NCBI GenBank assembly: GCA_947649355.1
Contig: CANSRG010000006.1
Location: 1-43,156, forward strand
DNA from: an uncultured Mycoplasmatota bacterium
Lineage (GTDB): Bacteria; Bacillota_I; Bacilli_A; RF39; UBA660
Direction: 5' to 3'
DNA length: 43,156 bases
Shown in pieces: positions 1-8,431 of the stretch; positions within the stretch are counted from its first letter, which is position 1; each line of letters opens with the position of its first letter. Below the pieces are notes generated by a model. That model was not told the origin of the DNA. It ran no database searches and saw nothing but the letters and a program-made list of their open reading frames with translations. Made by a program: the position numbers and the translations under genes.

Positions 1-34
1 AATGTCATACCTTCTTTTTAAACTCTTTACGTAA

Positions 35-856
35 AATTTTTATGCGATTGCCTTACATAGTTTAGTTGTAGCTCATATGACTTGGCATTTTACTCACGAT
101 AAAAAAGAAACAATAATAGCTTTGTTACACGATATAGGAACACCTTGTTTTGCTCATTGTATTGATTATGTTTTTGAAGACTATTTGAATCAAGAATCAT
201 CAGAAAAAGATTTAACTGAAATAATAAATAAAGATGAGAAGATACAAATATTTTTGAAAGAAGATAATGTAACTATAGAGGATTTAAAAGACTATTCTCA
301 TTTTCCTATTTTAGAAAATAAATCACCAAAACTTTGTACAGATAGACTTGATGGAGTATTTCATACAGCATATATTTGGCTACACACTACCTCATTAAAA
401 GAAATCAAAGAAATGTATAATAATATGATTGTACTAAAAAATGAAGATAATAATAGAGAAATTGGATTTAAAGATAAAAAAACTGCAGAAAAATTTGTTT
501 CGCTTGTGTATAATTATGCCAAAGAACTTCAAGGAAACAAAGACAAATATGTAATGAAATATATATCAGAACTTGTGAAAAAAGAAGAAGAAATCTGTAA
601 TATTTTTAATCAAAATTTTATATCTTGGAAAAAATTTAATAAAGCGAATAACTTAATGAAAACTGAGAAAAAGCCTAATAATCAATTTTATATTTCTTTT
701 GAAACAAAGAGAAGAAATACAATTCCTTTAGTTTATACGGAAGATGGCGATAAAAGAATTGTTGAAGTATCTAATGTTGCTAAAAATTTTTATCATAAAT
801 TAAAAGAATATAAAGATACTACGTATGCGTATGTAGAAGAGATAAAAACAATTTAA
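35..856 (+). pseudogene. HD-domain phosphohydrolase, 5' end missing or interrupted
   Basis: The protein carries an HD-superfamily metal-binding motif (HDIGTPCFAHCIDY, about residues 18-31 counted from the ATG at 77), the signature of dGTPase/(p)ppGpp-type phosphohydrolases. Codons upstream of that ATG still read like the family (HSLVVAHMTW), so coding continues at least back to base 35. An in-frame TAA lies at 32-34, and no ribosome site precedes the ATG at 77. Either the gene is broken near its 5' end or a frameshift there hides the first part outside the window. Substrate cannot be inferred. The HD assignment is firm; the pseudogene status is an inference. Confidence 0.55.
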
Positions 857-891
857 CAAAAATAAAAAGAGAATTTAGTAAATAAAATATA

Positions 892-920
892 TTGAAAAAA
901 AGGAAAAAAAGTAATACAAT
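892..920 (+). promoter_or_regulatory. Sigma-A type promoter of the lipoprotein gene
   Basis: TTGAAA (892-897), 17-nt spacer, TACAAT (915-920). It lies about 50 bases upstream of the lipoprotein start at 973. Confidence 0.6.
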
Positions 921-972
921 ATCAAAGAAATGAGATAAAAAATTGAGTTATTTTTTAAAGGAAGGGAAAAAA

Positions 973-1521
973 ATGAAAATGAAAAAACTAATGTTATGCT
1001 TAATTACAATTTTTTGTGCACTATGTATAGTTACTGGATGTTCAAATGAAGAATTAGAAGAAAAGAAGAAGGAAGAAAAACAAGAAGGAAATTGTACAAT
1101 AGTAGAATGTATGAAAAAAATAGAACCTACAAATACAATAGAAGAAATAAATGAAATTATAGGATTTTCTTCTACTACAGATGCCATGATTGGAAGTGAT
1201 CCAATCTGGAAGTTTGATTCTAAAAATTGGATAAGTTACAAATCTTATTCTGAAGATGATATTACCATTCAAGCAACAATTGATAAAGAAACTATAAAAG
1301 ATGAAAACATAAAAATACCATTATCAAGTGATTTACAAAAAGACTTAAATAATGGTTCATTCACTTATAAAGAATTTGTTGAAAAAGTAGGTGGAGAAGG
1401 AACATTAACATCTATATCAAAAGGTTCTGAAATTTATACATGGGTAGACAAAAATGGTCAAAGATTAGGGGCAACATTTAACAAAAAAAGTGGTAAATGC
1501 TCTATCGCAAGTTATAGATAA
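973..1521 (+). CDS. Lipoprotein with two DUF3862/SmpA-like repeats
   Basis: The start is the ATG at 973, seven bases after a good ribosome site (AAGGAAGGG, 958-966), not an upstream TTG. A lysine-rich signal peptide is followed by a lipobox (IVTGC, lipid on Cys about residue 23), so the product is membrane anchored and faces outside. A charged linker follows. Then come two related modules, each with a helix like 'EEINEIIG/YKEFVEKVG' and a strand like 'WKF/YTWVDKNG', the pattern of BLIP/SmpA-like DUF3862 proteins. That fold is associated with protein binding; no partner is evident here. It stands alone between its own promoter and terminator. Confidence 0.75.
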   Translation: MKMKKLMLCLITIFCALCIVTGCSNEELEEKKKEEKQEGNCTIVECMKKIEPTNTIEEINEIIGFSSTTDAMIGSDPIWKFDSKNWISYKSYSEDDITIQATIDKETIKDENIKIPLSSDLQKDLNNGSFTYKEFVEKVGGEGTLTSISKGSEIYTWVDKNGQRLGATFNKKSGKCSIASYR

Positions 1522-1544
1522 AAGTACTCGCTTATAAAAGGATG

Positions 1545-1566
1545 ACTAACAGAAATGTTAGTTTTT
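1545..1566 (+). terminator. Rho-independent terminator after the lipoprotein gene
   Basis: Stem ACTAACA/TGTTAGT closed by a GAAA tetraloop and followed by a T run. Confidence 0.8.
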
Positions 1567-1645
1567 AATTTAAAATAATGTAGAACAAAGTAAATTTTAA
1601 GAAGGAAAATTTTTTGAAAACGAAGAAACATACAAGCATAGTAAC

Positions 1646-1674
1646 TTGTTTTTTCTACTAAAAATTTGTATAAT
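1646..1674 (+). promoter_or_regulatory. Promoter of the thioredoxin-like gene
   Basis: TTGTTT (1646-1651), 17-nt spacer, perfect TATAAT (1669-1674), 23 bases before the start codon. Confidence 0.75.
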
Positions 1675-1697
1675 GAAAAATATAGGAAGTGATAATA

Positions 1698-2423
1698 ATG
1701 AAAAAAGACAATATAATTTTGATAGGATTATTAGTAGCAATTGCACTTATTGCTATATTATGTGGATTTTTAGCATTTGAAAGTAAAGAAGAACAAAAAG
1801 AATTGAAAACAGATGCGATAAAAATAAAAGAAGAATATGCTTCACTAAATAATCAAATAATAGAATCAAATAAAAAAACATATAAAGAAGTAAACTTAAG
1901 TGATAAAAACCCTTTTGTTTATAAAACAGAAGAAGAAATTGTAAAAATATTAGAAAAAGAAACAGGTATAATTTACTTTGGATTTAATTCTTGTCCATGG
2001 TGTAGAAATATGATTGAAGTATTAGAAAGTGCAGCAGAAGAAAAAAGTTTAGGGGAAATTTATTACTTAGATATAAAAAATATTCGTGATGTATTATCTT
2101 TAGATGAAAACAATAAAATCATTAAAGAAAAAGAAGGAAGTAGTAATTATTATAAAATATTAAACTTACTAGATGCTCATTTAAGAGAATATACATTAAA
2201 AACAAAAGATAATAAAACAATAAAAACTGGTGAAAAAAGATTATTTGCTCCAACTGTAGTTGCGGTAGAAAATGGAGAAGTGAAAAAAATTCATGAAACA
2301 ACAGTTTCTACTCATAAAGACCCATACACAGAAATGACTGAAAAAGAAAAAGAAGAATTAAAAAATATTTATGAAAATCTAATAGATAGTATATCAATCA
2401 ATGTATGTAATGAAGGGTGTTAA
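1698..2423 (+). CDS. Membrane-anchored thioredoxin-fold protein (CPWC)
   Basis: The ATG at 1698 has a ribosome site AGGAAGTG at correct distance; a GTG nine bases earlier overlaps that site. Residues about 7-27 form one transmembrane segment, so the rest is extracytoplasmic. The motif FGFNSCPWCRNM (about residues 92-103) is a thioredoxin-type CxxC redox site in the context seen in bacteriocin-transport-accessory-like thioredoxins. Near the C-terminus 'APTVVAVENGEVK' fits the cis-proline loop (APT). Two further cysteines lie at the extreme C-terminus. It likely acts as a surface thiol-disulfide oxidoreductase; the substrate is unknown. Monocistronic, with its own promoter. Confidence 0.75.
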   Translation: MKKDNIILIGLLVAIALIAILCGFLAFESKEEQKELKTDAIKIKEEYASLNNQIIESNKKTYKEVNLSDKNPFVYKTEEEIVKILEKETGIIYFGFNSCPWCRNMIEVLESAAEEKSLGEIYYLDIKNIRDVLSLDENNKIIKEKEGSSNYYKILNLLDAHLREYTLKTKDNKTIKTGEKRLFAPTVVAVENGEVKKIHETTVSTHKDPYTEMTEKEKEELKNIYENLIDSISINVCNEGC

Positions 2424-2480
2424 AAAATAGAAAAATAAATTTCTGTTTTTTTTATGAAAAGAAATGGTAAATTTTTTCTA

Positions 2481-2509
2481 TTGTTTAAACAAGGAATTTC
2501 CGTTATAAT
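2481..2509 (+). promoter_or_regulatory. Promoter of the primosome operon
   Basis: TTGTTT (2481-2486), 17-nt spacer, TATAAT (2504-2509); the next start codon is at 2534 with GAAGGTGGG before it. It probably drives the overlapping genes to 6068. Confidence 0.75.
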
Positions 2510-2533
2510 AAACATAAGAAAGAAGGTGGGTTT

Positions 2534-3817
2534 ATGAAGAGTATTACCCTTTTACCAGCAGATAAATATATTGTAATCAATAAGACAATTTTAACAGAAC
2601 AAGACCGTAAAATTTTGGTAAGTCTTTATGAACCTATCATTGGTGCAAATGCTATAAGTCTATATCTTACTTTATGGCGTGACTTAGATCGTTATTCTTT
2701 TGTAAGTATAGATTATACACATCATCATTTAATGACTATTCAAAAAACAACTTTAGAAAATATCAAATTAGCTAGAAAAACATTAGAAGGAGTAGGACTT
2801 ATAAAAACCTATTATGAAAGTGGAGAGCCAAACAACTATGTTTATGAATTATATTCTCCAATGACACCAAAAGAATTTTTTTCAAATCCTATTTTAAATG
2901 TAGTATTATATAATAATGTAGGAATTACAGAATACGAATTATTAAAACAAGAGTTTAGTCCAGTATCGTTTAATTTAAAAAATTTTACAGAAATCACAGC
3001 ATCTTTAGATGAAATCTATAAATCTAGTACTGAATCCGTTTCATTTGAAGCGATTGGTAGAGAAACACTACCTTTAAATATGCAAGATCAAATCAATTTT
3101 GATTTACTGATTTCTTGTTTGCCAAAAGGTTTATTAAATGAAAAAGCCTTAAACAAAAGAACAAAAGAGCTTTTAAATAATCTCTCTTTTGCCTATAATA
3201 TAGATACATCTAAAATGGCTGAAATATTAAGATTATGTATTGATGAAAAAGGTGGAATCGAAAAAGAAAAACTAAGAATACAAACAAGAAAATATTATCA
3301 ATATAATAATCAAGGGAAATTACCAACATTAGTATATCGTGCTCAACCAGAATACCTAAAAAATCCAAAAGGAGATACTTCTAAAAAGGGAAAAATTATT
3401 GAAGTCTTTGAAAATACTACTCCTTATGATTTTCTTGCTTCAAAATATAAAACGGGTGTTCCTACAGGAAGAGATTTAAAACTATTAGAATATCTTTTAG
3501 TAGATATTAGTTTAAAACCTGCCGTAGTAAATGTTTTAATAGATTATGTATTAAAAAAAAATAACAATAAATTAAATTCATCATTTGTAGAAACAATCGC
3601 AGGACAATGGAAAAGAATTGGAATTGAGACTGCAAAAGATGCTATGGAAGTAGCTGAAAAAGAACATAAAAAATATACGAATAAACTAAATAAAGTTTCT
3701 ACAAAAAAAGTAAATAATGAAGCTCCAGTTTGGTTTGATGAAAAAATACAAAAAGAAATTATGTCAGAAGAAGAAGAAAAAGAACTAGAAAGTATGTTGA
3801 AAAAATATGAAAATTAG
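2534..3817 (+). CDS. dnaB: Replication initiation/membrane attachment protein DnaB (DnaD/DnaB family)
   Basis: The N-terminal winged-helix region opens with the family pattern LLPADKYIVINK and continues with 'LYEPIIGANAISLYLTLW'. The C-terminal DDBH2 region contains 'TPYDFLASKYKTGVPTGRDLKLLEYLL' and 'FVETIAGQWKRIGI', matching Gram-positive primosomal DnaB. At 427 residues it is close to the usual length. It would act with DnaD and DnaI to load the replicative helicase at oriC and restart sites. It is first in an operon, overlaps the next gene by 11 bases, and dnaI follows one gene later, which supports the call. Confidence 0.9.
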   Translation: MKSITLLPADKYIVINKTILTEQDRKILVSLYEPIIGANAISLYLTLWRDLDRYSFVSIDYTHHHLMTIQKTTLENIKLARKTLEGVGLIKTYYESGEPNNYVYELYSPMTPKEFFSNPILNVVLYNNVGITEYELLKQEFSPVSFNLKNFTEITASLDEIYKSSTESVSFEAIGRETLPLNMQDQINFDLLISCLPKGLLNEKALNKRTKELLNNLSFAYNIDTSKMAEILRLCIDEKGGIEKEKLRIQTRKYYQYNNQGKLPTLVYRAQPEYLKNPKGDTSKKGKIIEVFENTTPYDFLASKYKTGVPTGRDLKLLEYLLVDISLKPAVVNVLIDYVLKKNNNKLNSSFVETIAGQWKRIGIETAKDAMEVAEKEHKKYTNKLNKVSTKKVNNEAPVWFDEKIQKEIMSEEEEKELESMLKKYEN

Positions 3818-4382
3818 TATAGATGAAAGAGATTTAATAGGGTGGCAAAGTGTAGAACTATATATAAAAGAAAGGCAATATTTATTAAATCAACAAGAAT
3901 ATAATATTGTAAAAAAAATATGCGAAAATCTAGGAGCAACAAGTGAATATCATTTAGGTATTTGTGATTTTAAAGAAAAAGATTTAGTAGATGGAATAGC
4001 AGTTTTTATTTTTGAAAGAGAAAGAGAAGATGATTTCCATTGTTGGTCAAATATAAAGAAAAAAGATGAGGAAGAAAAAAGAAGAAGACAAATACATCTA
4101 GAAATTACAGATGTAGAGAATGCCTATTTATTAAAATCGTATGTAAACGAAAGAAATTATCTATTAAACTCAAAAGAATATTTACTAGTGCAACAAAAAG
4201 CAATGAATATGAAAATCAAAAAAAGAACTTTTCAACCTATGCACATAAAAGAAGGAATTTATCAAATGGATTTAAAAAATCAAATAGAAGGTTGTTGTAC
4301 ATATCAAGTTGAAAATGAAGAAATATTTTTTCATGTCATGAGTTATCATCCTTATGCAAGAGAAAGGAAAAAAGGAATATGA
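3807..4382 (+). CDS. Unknown protein with an internal duplication, between dnaB and dnaI
   Basis: Not recognised. The 191-residue protein is made of two related halves: 'LYIKERQYLLNQQEY' (about residues 18-32) recurs as 'SYVNERNYLLNSKEY' (about residues 112-126), each followed by a helix and a more divergent stretch. No transmembrane segment, signal peptide or catalytic motif is visible. It overlaps dnaB at one end and dnaI (ATGA overlap) at the other, so it is translationally coupled to the primosome genes and may be an accessory protein. That role is inferred from position only. Confidence 0.7.
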   Translation: MKISIDERDLIGWQSVELYIKERQYLLNQQEYNIVKKICENLGATSEYHLGICDFKEKDLVDGIAVFIFEREREDDFHCWSNIKKKDEEEKRRRQIHLEITDVENAYLLKSYVNERNYLLNSKEYLLVQQKAMNMKIKKRTFQPMHIKEGIYQMDLKNQIEGCCTYQVENEEIFFHVMSYHPYARERKKGI

Positions 4383-5260
4383 AGTTAGAATATTCTAAAA
4401 AAGATCAAGAACAATTAGAAAAGAATTTCAAAGAAGCTTGTCGAAATGAAAAATTTATTGCTCTAATAAATCATACAAAATTAACCAAAAAAGAAGCCAT
4501 GCAAAAAACATCAAAATTAGAAGAAACTTTAGAAGAATTAGAAAATTGTAAAAAATGTAAAGGTCTTTACATGTGTAAAAATTCTTTTATAGGACATGTA
4601 TCAATGCCAGAAAAAAAAGAAAATATTCTTTACTTTACATATCTTCCATGTAAATATAAAAAACAAGAAATAGAAGCCAAACAAGAAAAAAAATCGGAAA
4701 AAAAAGTAAATGAAACAGCAAGAATGAAAGATATTGATGTCAAAGATAAAAAAAGAGTCAAAGCAATTAAATGGTTAGATAAATTTTATGAAGAGTTTGA
4801 TTTTTCTAAAAAAATGAAAGGAATGTATTTACATGGCAACTTTGGTTGTGGAAAAACATTTTTAATAAGTGCTTTATTAAATGAATTAGAAGAAAAGAAA
4901 AATGTATCTTTTGAAATAATTTATTTTCCAGAAATTTTAAGAACATTAAAAGCCGATTGGGATTTATATGATTTAAAAATGCGTTTATATCAAACAATTG
5001 ATATCTTATGTATTGATGATATCGGTGCAGAAAAAGTTACCGAGTGGGGAAGAGATGAAGTCTTGGGTACCATTTTACAATCTAGAATGAATCAAAATTT
5101 ACCAACTTTTTTCACTTCAAATTTAACATTAGAAGAATTAGAAAATCATTTTAAATTAAATGATAGTAGTGATGAAAAAATAAAATCAAGAAGAATCATG
5201 GAACGAATAAAACAATTATCTATAGAAATAGCTATGATTAGTGAGAATAGAAGAGATTAA
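4379..5260 (+). CDS. dnaI: Primosomal protein DnaI (helicase loader)
   Basis: The N-terminal domain has the cysteine cluster CKKCKGLYMCK plus a later CKY, fitting the zinc-binding DnaI N-domain that contacts the helicase. The C-terminal AAA+ domain has Walker A GNFGCGKTF (about residues 152-160) and Walker B DILCIDDIG (about 207-215), then sensor-like 'FFTSNLTLEELENHF' and an arginine-rich box (SRRIMERIK). Length 293 is normal. It loads the DnaB/DnaC-type replicative helicase. Preceded by AAAGGAAAAAAGG and coupled to the upstream ORF. Confidence 0.93.
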   Translation: MKLEYSKKDQEQLEKNFKEACRNEKFIALINHTKLTKKEAMQKTSKLEETLEELENCKKCKGLYMCKNSFIGHVSMPEKKENILYFTYLPCKYKKQEIEAKQEKKSEKKVNETARMKDIDVKDKKRVKAIKWLDKFYEEFDFSKKMKGMYLHGNFGCGKTFLISALLNELEEKKNVSFEIIYFPEILRTLKADWDLYDLKMRLYQTIDILCIDDIGAEKVTEWGRDEVLGTILQSRMNQNLPTFFTSNLTLEELENHFKLNDSSDEKIKSRRIMERIKQLSIEIAMISENRRD

Positions 5261-5261
5261 C

Positions 5262-6068
5262 ATGAATAAAATAGAAATTGAAAAAAGTATTATTAAAAAA
5301 TATCGTAAGACCATTTGGCGAGGCTTTATAGATTCTGTAAATGAATTTCAGTTGATAGAAGAAAATGATTCTATAGCAGTTTGTATATCAGGAGGAAAAG
5401 ATTCCTTTTTATTAGCAAAATGTATGCAAGAAATACAAAAACATGGTAAAATCCATTTTAAATTAAAATATATTTGTATGAATCCAGGGTATCAAGAAAA
5501 AGATTTACAAAAGATAAAAGAAAATGCTACAAATTTAGGAATACCACTTGAAATATTTGATACCAATGTATTTGAAGTTGCAAATACTCTAAACGAAGAA
5601 CATCCTTGCTACTTGTGTGCTAGAATGAGAAGAGGCTACCTATATGACTATGCAAAAAAAATAGGATGTAATAAAATTGCTTTAGCACATCACTTTGATG
5701 ATGTGATAGAAACTACTTTAATGTCTATGTTTTATAGTGGAGAATTTAAAACAATGATGCCTAAAGTAAAAAGTACTAATTTTCTATCTATAGAATTGAT
5801 ACGACCTCTTTATTTTGTAAGAGAACAAGATATTATTTCTTGGCAAAACTACAATCAATTATCATTTATAAACTGTGCTTGTAAATTTGTCGAACAGAAA
5901 AAAGAAAGTAAGCGTAATGAAATAAAAGAACTAATAAAAGTGTTAAAAAAAGATAATCCTTTTTTAGAAAAGAATATTTATCGAAGTTTAGAAAATGTTA
6001 ATTTAGATACAATTATTTCTTATAAAAAAGAAAATACAACTCATCATTTTTTAGATAATTATAAATAA
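5262..6068 (+). CDS. TtcA/TilS-like PP-loop tRNA thiolation protein
   Basis: The PP-loop ATP-pyrophosphatase motif SGGKDSFLLAK lies near residue 45. A CxxC pair in 'HPCYLCARMRRG' and a later 'NCACKF' give the three cysteines expected of TtcA-type iron-sulfur tRNA 2-thiolases; 'ALAHHFDDVIETTLM' is the family's AHHxDD motif. It likely adenylates and thiolates a tRNA base (2-thiocytidine 32 in TtcA), though exact specificity is unproven. I chose the ATG at 5262 (ribosome site AGAAGAG, 5248-5254) over a GTG 21 bases upstream inside dnaI. It appears to be last in the primosome operon, and its end overlaps the convergent gene by ten bases. Confidence 0.8.
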   Translation: MNKIEIEKSIIKKYRKTIWRGFIDSVNEFQLIEENDSIAVCISGGKDSFLLAKCMQEIQKHGKIHFKLKYICMNPGYQEKDLQKIKENATNLGIPLEIFDTNVFEVANTLNEEHPCYLCARMRRGYLYDYAKKIGCNKIALAHHFDDVIETTLMSMFYSGEFKTMMPKVKSTNFLSIELIRPLYFVREQDIISWQNYNQLSFINCACKFVEQKKESKRNEIKELIKVLKKDNPFLEKNIYRSLENVNLDTIISYKKENTTHHFLDNYK

Positions 6069-6355
6069 TTGTCTTTTTTTAACGCTTCAATTTCACATTC
6101 CATTTTCTTTAAAGCTCTTAAAATAGCATCCATTTGGGCAGCTTGTTGATTTTTTTGATTCATATTTACTACACGTTGTTCTCGATTTTGTATAAGAGCA
6201 ACTTGTCCAGCATAAGCAAGAAGATAATCACCTACTAAAACTATCCAGTTACCAATACTATTTGCTTCATTTGCAGTAAATTCAGGAGAAATCGCAGCAC
6301 CTACGATAGCAGCAGATAAAGAAAATATTTGAGGGTCTATATTGGGAGGGAACAT
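6059..6355 (-). CDS. Small hypothetical protein with a C-terminal helix
   Basis: A 98-residue protein starting at the ATG complementary to 6353-6355, preceded by a strong AAAGGAGGT. The first half is rich in small and hydrophobic residues (SLSAAIVGAAI; 'WIVLVGDYLLAYAG'), suggesting one or two amphipathic or membrane helices. The second half is a polar coiled-coil-like helix (QNREQRVVNMNQKNQQ). No recognised domain. It converges on and overlaps the end of the TtcA-like gene. Confidence 0.6.
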   Translation of the reverse strand: MFPPNIDPQIFSLSAAIVGAAISPEFTANEANSIGNWIVLVGDYLLAYAGQVALIQNREQRVVNMNQKNQQAAQMDAILRALKKMECEIEALKKDNYL

Positions 6356-6406
6356 GATTTTACCTCCTTTTTTTAAATAGTATGAAAAAAAGAACAAAAA
6401 TAGACT

Positions 6407-6435
6407 AAAAAAAAATAAGCCAAAAACTTATTTTT
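6407..6435 (-). terminator. Terminator of the minus-strand membrane gene
   Basis: Nine-base stem AAAAATAAG/CTTATTTTT around a 7-nt loop. On the minus strand it is followed by a T run; it overlaps the stop codon of the gene ending at 6428. Confidence 0.65.
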
Positions 6436-6901
6436 CATTATTTTTAATTTCAATTTTCTTTTCTTCTTTTTTTACTTCAAACTTCTTTTTATCTTCTTTA
6501 ACAGGAACCATTTTATTATTGATCTCGCATAATTTACGATACATCATCAAAATAAGTAAAGAACCTTCAAAAATCATACGAGCAACAACATTTCCAATAA
6601 AAAGAGTAAGTAAGAATGCTACAAAACTAGTAGAAATTAAACTAAAAGAAGAAATAGTAATAAAAATAGCAAAAACTAAATAACATATTTTTAAAATAGC
6701 TTCTAAAGTCATTGTTTGAAAACTTAAAAAATCATAAATTTTCTTTGTAACACCTGTATAATTTTCTGCATTTTTTGGATTTAAAAAAGTAAAATATAAA
6801 ACAATTCCACCACAAATTGCAACTAAAAAACTTACAATTGTCCATACATCTACAGAAGAAGAAATAGAAGGTGAATTATAAACTCCGTAATGTGAATACA
6901 T
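6428..6901 (-). CDS. Multi-pass membrane protein of unknown function
   Basis: About three or four hydrophobic segments (for example 'IVSFLVAICGGIVLYFTFL', 'ILKICYLVFAIFITISSFSL', 'FVAFLLTLFIGNVVARMIF') are followed by a highly charged Lys/Glu tail of about 30 residues that should be cytoplasmic. Two in-frame ATGs exist; the downstream one (6901) has AGAAAGGG nine bases ahead, while the upstream one (6908-6910) abuts it, so 6901 is preferred. No family recognised. Flanked by its own promoter and terminator. Confidence 0.65.
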   Translation of the reverse strand: MYSHYGVYNSPSISSSVDVWTIVSFLVAICGGIVLYFTFLNPKNAENYTGVTKKIYDFLSFQTMTLEAILKICYLVFAIFITISSFSLISTSFVAFLLTLFIGNVVARMIFEGSLLILMMYRKLCEINNKMVPVKEDKKKFEVKKEEKKIEIKNNEK

Positions 6902-6924
6902 CTTTTTCATCCCTTTCTAAAATT

Positions 6925-6953
6925 ATCTTAACAAATTCTATGACTAATTACAA
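6925..6953 (-). promoter_or_regulatory. Promoter of the minus-strand membrane gene
   Basis: On the minus strand TTGTAA (6953-6948), 17-nt spacer, TAAGAT (6930-6925), about 25 bases before the start codon. Confidence 0.5.
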
Positions 6954-6979
6954 TAAAAAATGTATTTGTAAACAAGAAT

Positions 6980-7008
6980 TTTACTTCAAAAAAAGAGAAT
7001 TGTATGTT
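6980..7008 (+). promoter_or_regulatory. Probable promoter of tRNA-Thr
   Basis: TTTACT (6980-6985), 17-nt spacer, TATGTT (7003-7008), ending 13 bases before the tRNA. Weak match, but placement is right. Confidence 0.4.
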
Positions 7009-7021
7009 AAAATGAGGCTAA

Positions 7022-7095
7022 GCCGATTTAGTACAGTGGTAGTACACATGCATGGTAAGCATGAAAGGACAGTTCAATTCTGTCAATCGGCACCA
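7022..7095 (+). tRNA. tRNA-Thr (anticodon GGT), prophage integration site
   Basis: Complete cloverleaf: acceptor GCCGATT/AATCGGC, D stem GTAC/GTAC, anticodon stem CATGC/GCATG with loop ATGGTAA (T33, anticodon GGT), T stem GACAG/CTGTC with loop TTCAATT, and an encoded CCA. The prophage integrase gene begins 65 bases downstream in opposite orientation, so the 3' half very likely contains attL. Confidence 0.93.
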
Positions 7096-7106
7096 TTTGT
7101 TTATAT

Positions 7107-7127
7107 CTCCCTTAAAACGGGAGTTTT
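7107..7127 (+). terminator. Terminator downstream of tRNA-Thr
   Basis: CTCCC/GGGAG stem with a 7-nt loop, followed by TTTT and shortly by a second T run. Confidence 0.65.
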
Positions 7128-7137
7128 CAATTTTTTG

Positions 7138-7158
7138 GGTACTATTTAGGTACTATTT
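7138..7158. repeat. Tandem GGTACTATTT repeat between tRNA and integrase
   Basis: The 10-mer GGTACTATTT occurs at 7138-7147 and 7149-7158, an 11-bp period close to one helical turn, just inside the left prophage end. Spacing and place fit integrase or Xis arm-type sites; that role is inferred. Confidence 0.5.
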
Positions 7159-7159
7159 T

Positions 7160-8332
7160 TTATAAATTATCTAATAAATCTACTATTTCGTCTTGAATGG
7201 TGGGGAATAGATGCATATAAGTTTCTTGCATAACTTGTATTGTGTGTCCCATTCGTTCTGATAGCATTAAGAAAAACTTTGTTGTATCTATTTTAATATT
7301 TAGTGAATTACATTTTTTTATATATTCATTGATTAACATAGAAACATGACTATGACGAAACTCATGTATAGTTATTCTTTGAATTTCTTGACCTTTTTTA
7401 TTTTCGTTTAATAAATTAAAATATTTATCTTTTGCTCTATCAATAGAGTTAAGTGAGAGTGGAGCAAAGCTTCCAAAAATAAACCACTCCTCACTAAAAT
7501 CACTAAATTGTTGCATTTTATTTTTATAGAATAATAATTGTTCAATTAGTCTTTTGTTCATTTTAATCTTTCTGTTTTGTTTATTTTTGGTATTCGTAAT
7601 TCTGTTTTTTTTATCCATATTTTCATATACATTTATAATACATTCTGTAAAATTTACATTTTTCCATTTTAATGCTCTAGTTTCTCCTTTTCGCATTCCA
7701 GTAAACATTAAAAATATAAAAAAGGTTTTCCACATGTCAGCATCTATTACTTCGATAAATAAATTAAAGTTTTCAATTGTAATGTATCTTAGTTTATTTT
7801 CATCTTCTATAACTTCATCATTTTTTCTTTCAAAACAGCCAATAAGTTCAACAACATTTGTGTTTAATCCGCATAGTGGCATTGCATACTTATATATACT
7901 ATTTAATACGCAGTAACATTTATTAAGATAATTATAAGAATAATGTGTTATCTTATCACATCTTTTATATGTTTTTTGAAACATTTCATCTTTCCAATGT
8001 TTTATATCTATAGCTGTAATCTCATCTATGTATAGATTCCCAAAAAAATCTTTAATATGGTTTTCATATGCGTTTAAAATAGTGTCGTAGCTATAATATT
8101 TACGACTATTTTCATAGTTTTTAAAGTATTCATTTGCTATGTCTTTAAATAATTTATGTATAGAATTATCTCTTTTTACAAGAAATAATCGTTCTGCTTC
8201 TTTTGCTTCTGTTTTACTTTTGAATCGTTTCGATTTGTGCTTCTTATTATTTCCGTTTAGATCCTTTTTATAAACAGTATAATACCATTGTCTACCATCT
8301 TTGGTAGGTTTGTCGTCTTTGTAAATTGCCAT
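7160..8332 (-). CDS. Phage tyrosine integrase
   Basis: About 390 residues. The N-terminal arm-binding domain has 'KDGRQWYYTVYKKD' with a lysine-rich strand, then a SAM-like core-binding domain. The catalytic domain shows Arg in TGMRKGETRALKW, the HxxR box HEFRHSHVSML and the nucleophilic Tyr in MQETYMHLFP. It catalyses site-specific recombination between the phage and the tRNA-Thr gene. I chose the ATG at 8332 because AAAGGAAGTG lies just upstream; the frame is open a further 18 codons without a better start. Transcribed towards the attachment site. Confidence 0.95.
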   Translation of the reverse strand: MAIYKDDKPTKDGRQWYYTVYKKDLNGNNKKHKSKRFKSKTEAKEAERLFLVKRDNSIHKLFKDIANEYFKNYENSRKYYSYDTILNAYENHIKDFFGNLYIDEITAIDIKHWKDEMFQKTYKRCDKITHYSYNYLNKCYCVLNSIYKYAMPLCGLNTNVVELIGCFERKNDEVIEDENKLRYITIENFNLFIEVIDADMWKTFFIFLMFTGMRKGETRALKWKNVNFTECIINVYENMDKKNRITNTKNKQNRKIKMNKRLIEQLLFYKNKMQQFSDFSEEWFIFGSFAPLSLNSIDRAKDKYFNLLNENKKGQEIQRITIHEFRHSHVSMLINEYIKKCNSLNIKIDTTKFFLMLSERMGHTIQVMQETYMHLFPTIQDEIVDLLDNL

Positions 8333-8359
8333 TAGTAACACTTCCTTTATTTTAAATTT

Positions 8360-8399
8360 AGTGTTATAATGTACAAGGAAACCCATTCATTATAACACT
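8360..8399. promoter_or_regulatory. Perfect 12-bp inverted repeat holding two face-to-face -10 boxes
   Basis: AGTGTTATAATG (8360-8371) and CATTATAACACT (8388-8399) are exact inverted repeats separated by 16 bp. Each arm reads TGTTATAAT outward-in, an extended -10 element, one on each strand. The minus-strand arm is placed to start the integrase mRNA; the plus-strand arm would start a short transcript ending at the terminator at 8432. The repeat is also an obvious dimer-binding operator. Confidence 0.55.
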
Positions 8400-8431
8400 T
8401 TGTTATTTTGATTTAAGATTGCTAGTCTTGT

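Noticed and set aside
6871-7149. ORF across tRNA-Thr
   Set aside because: It runs through the tRNA gene and two regulatory regions and has no ribosome site.
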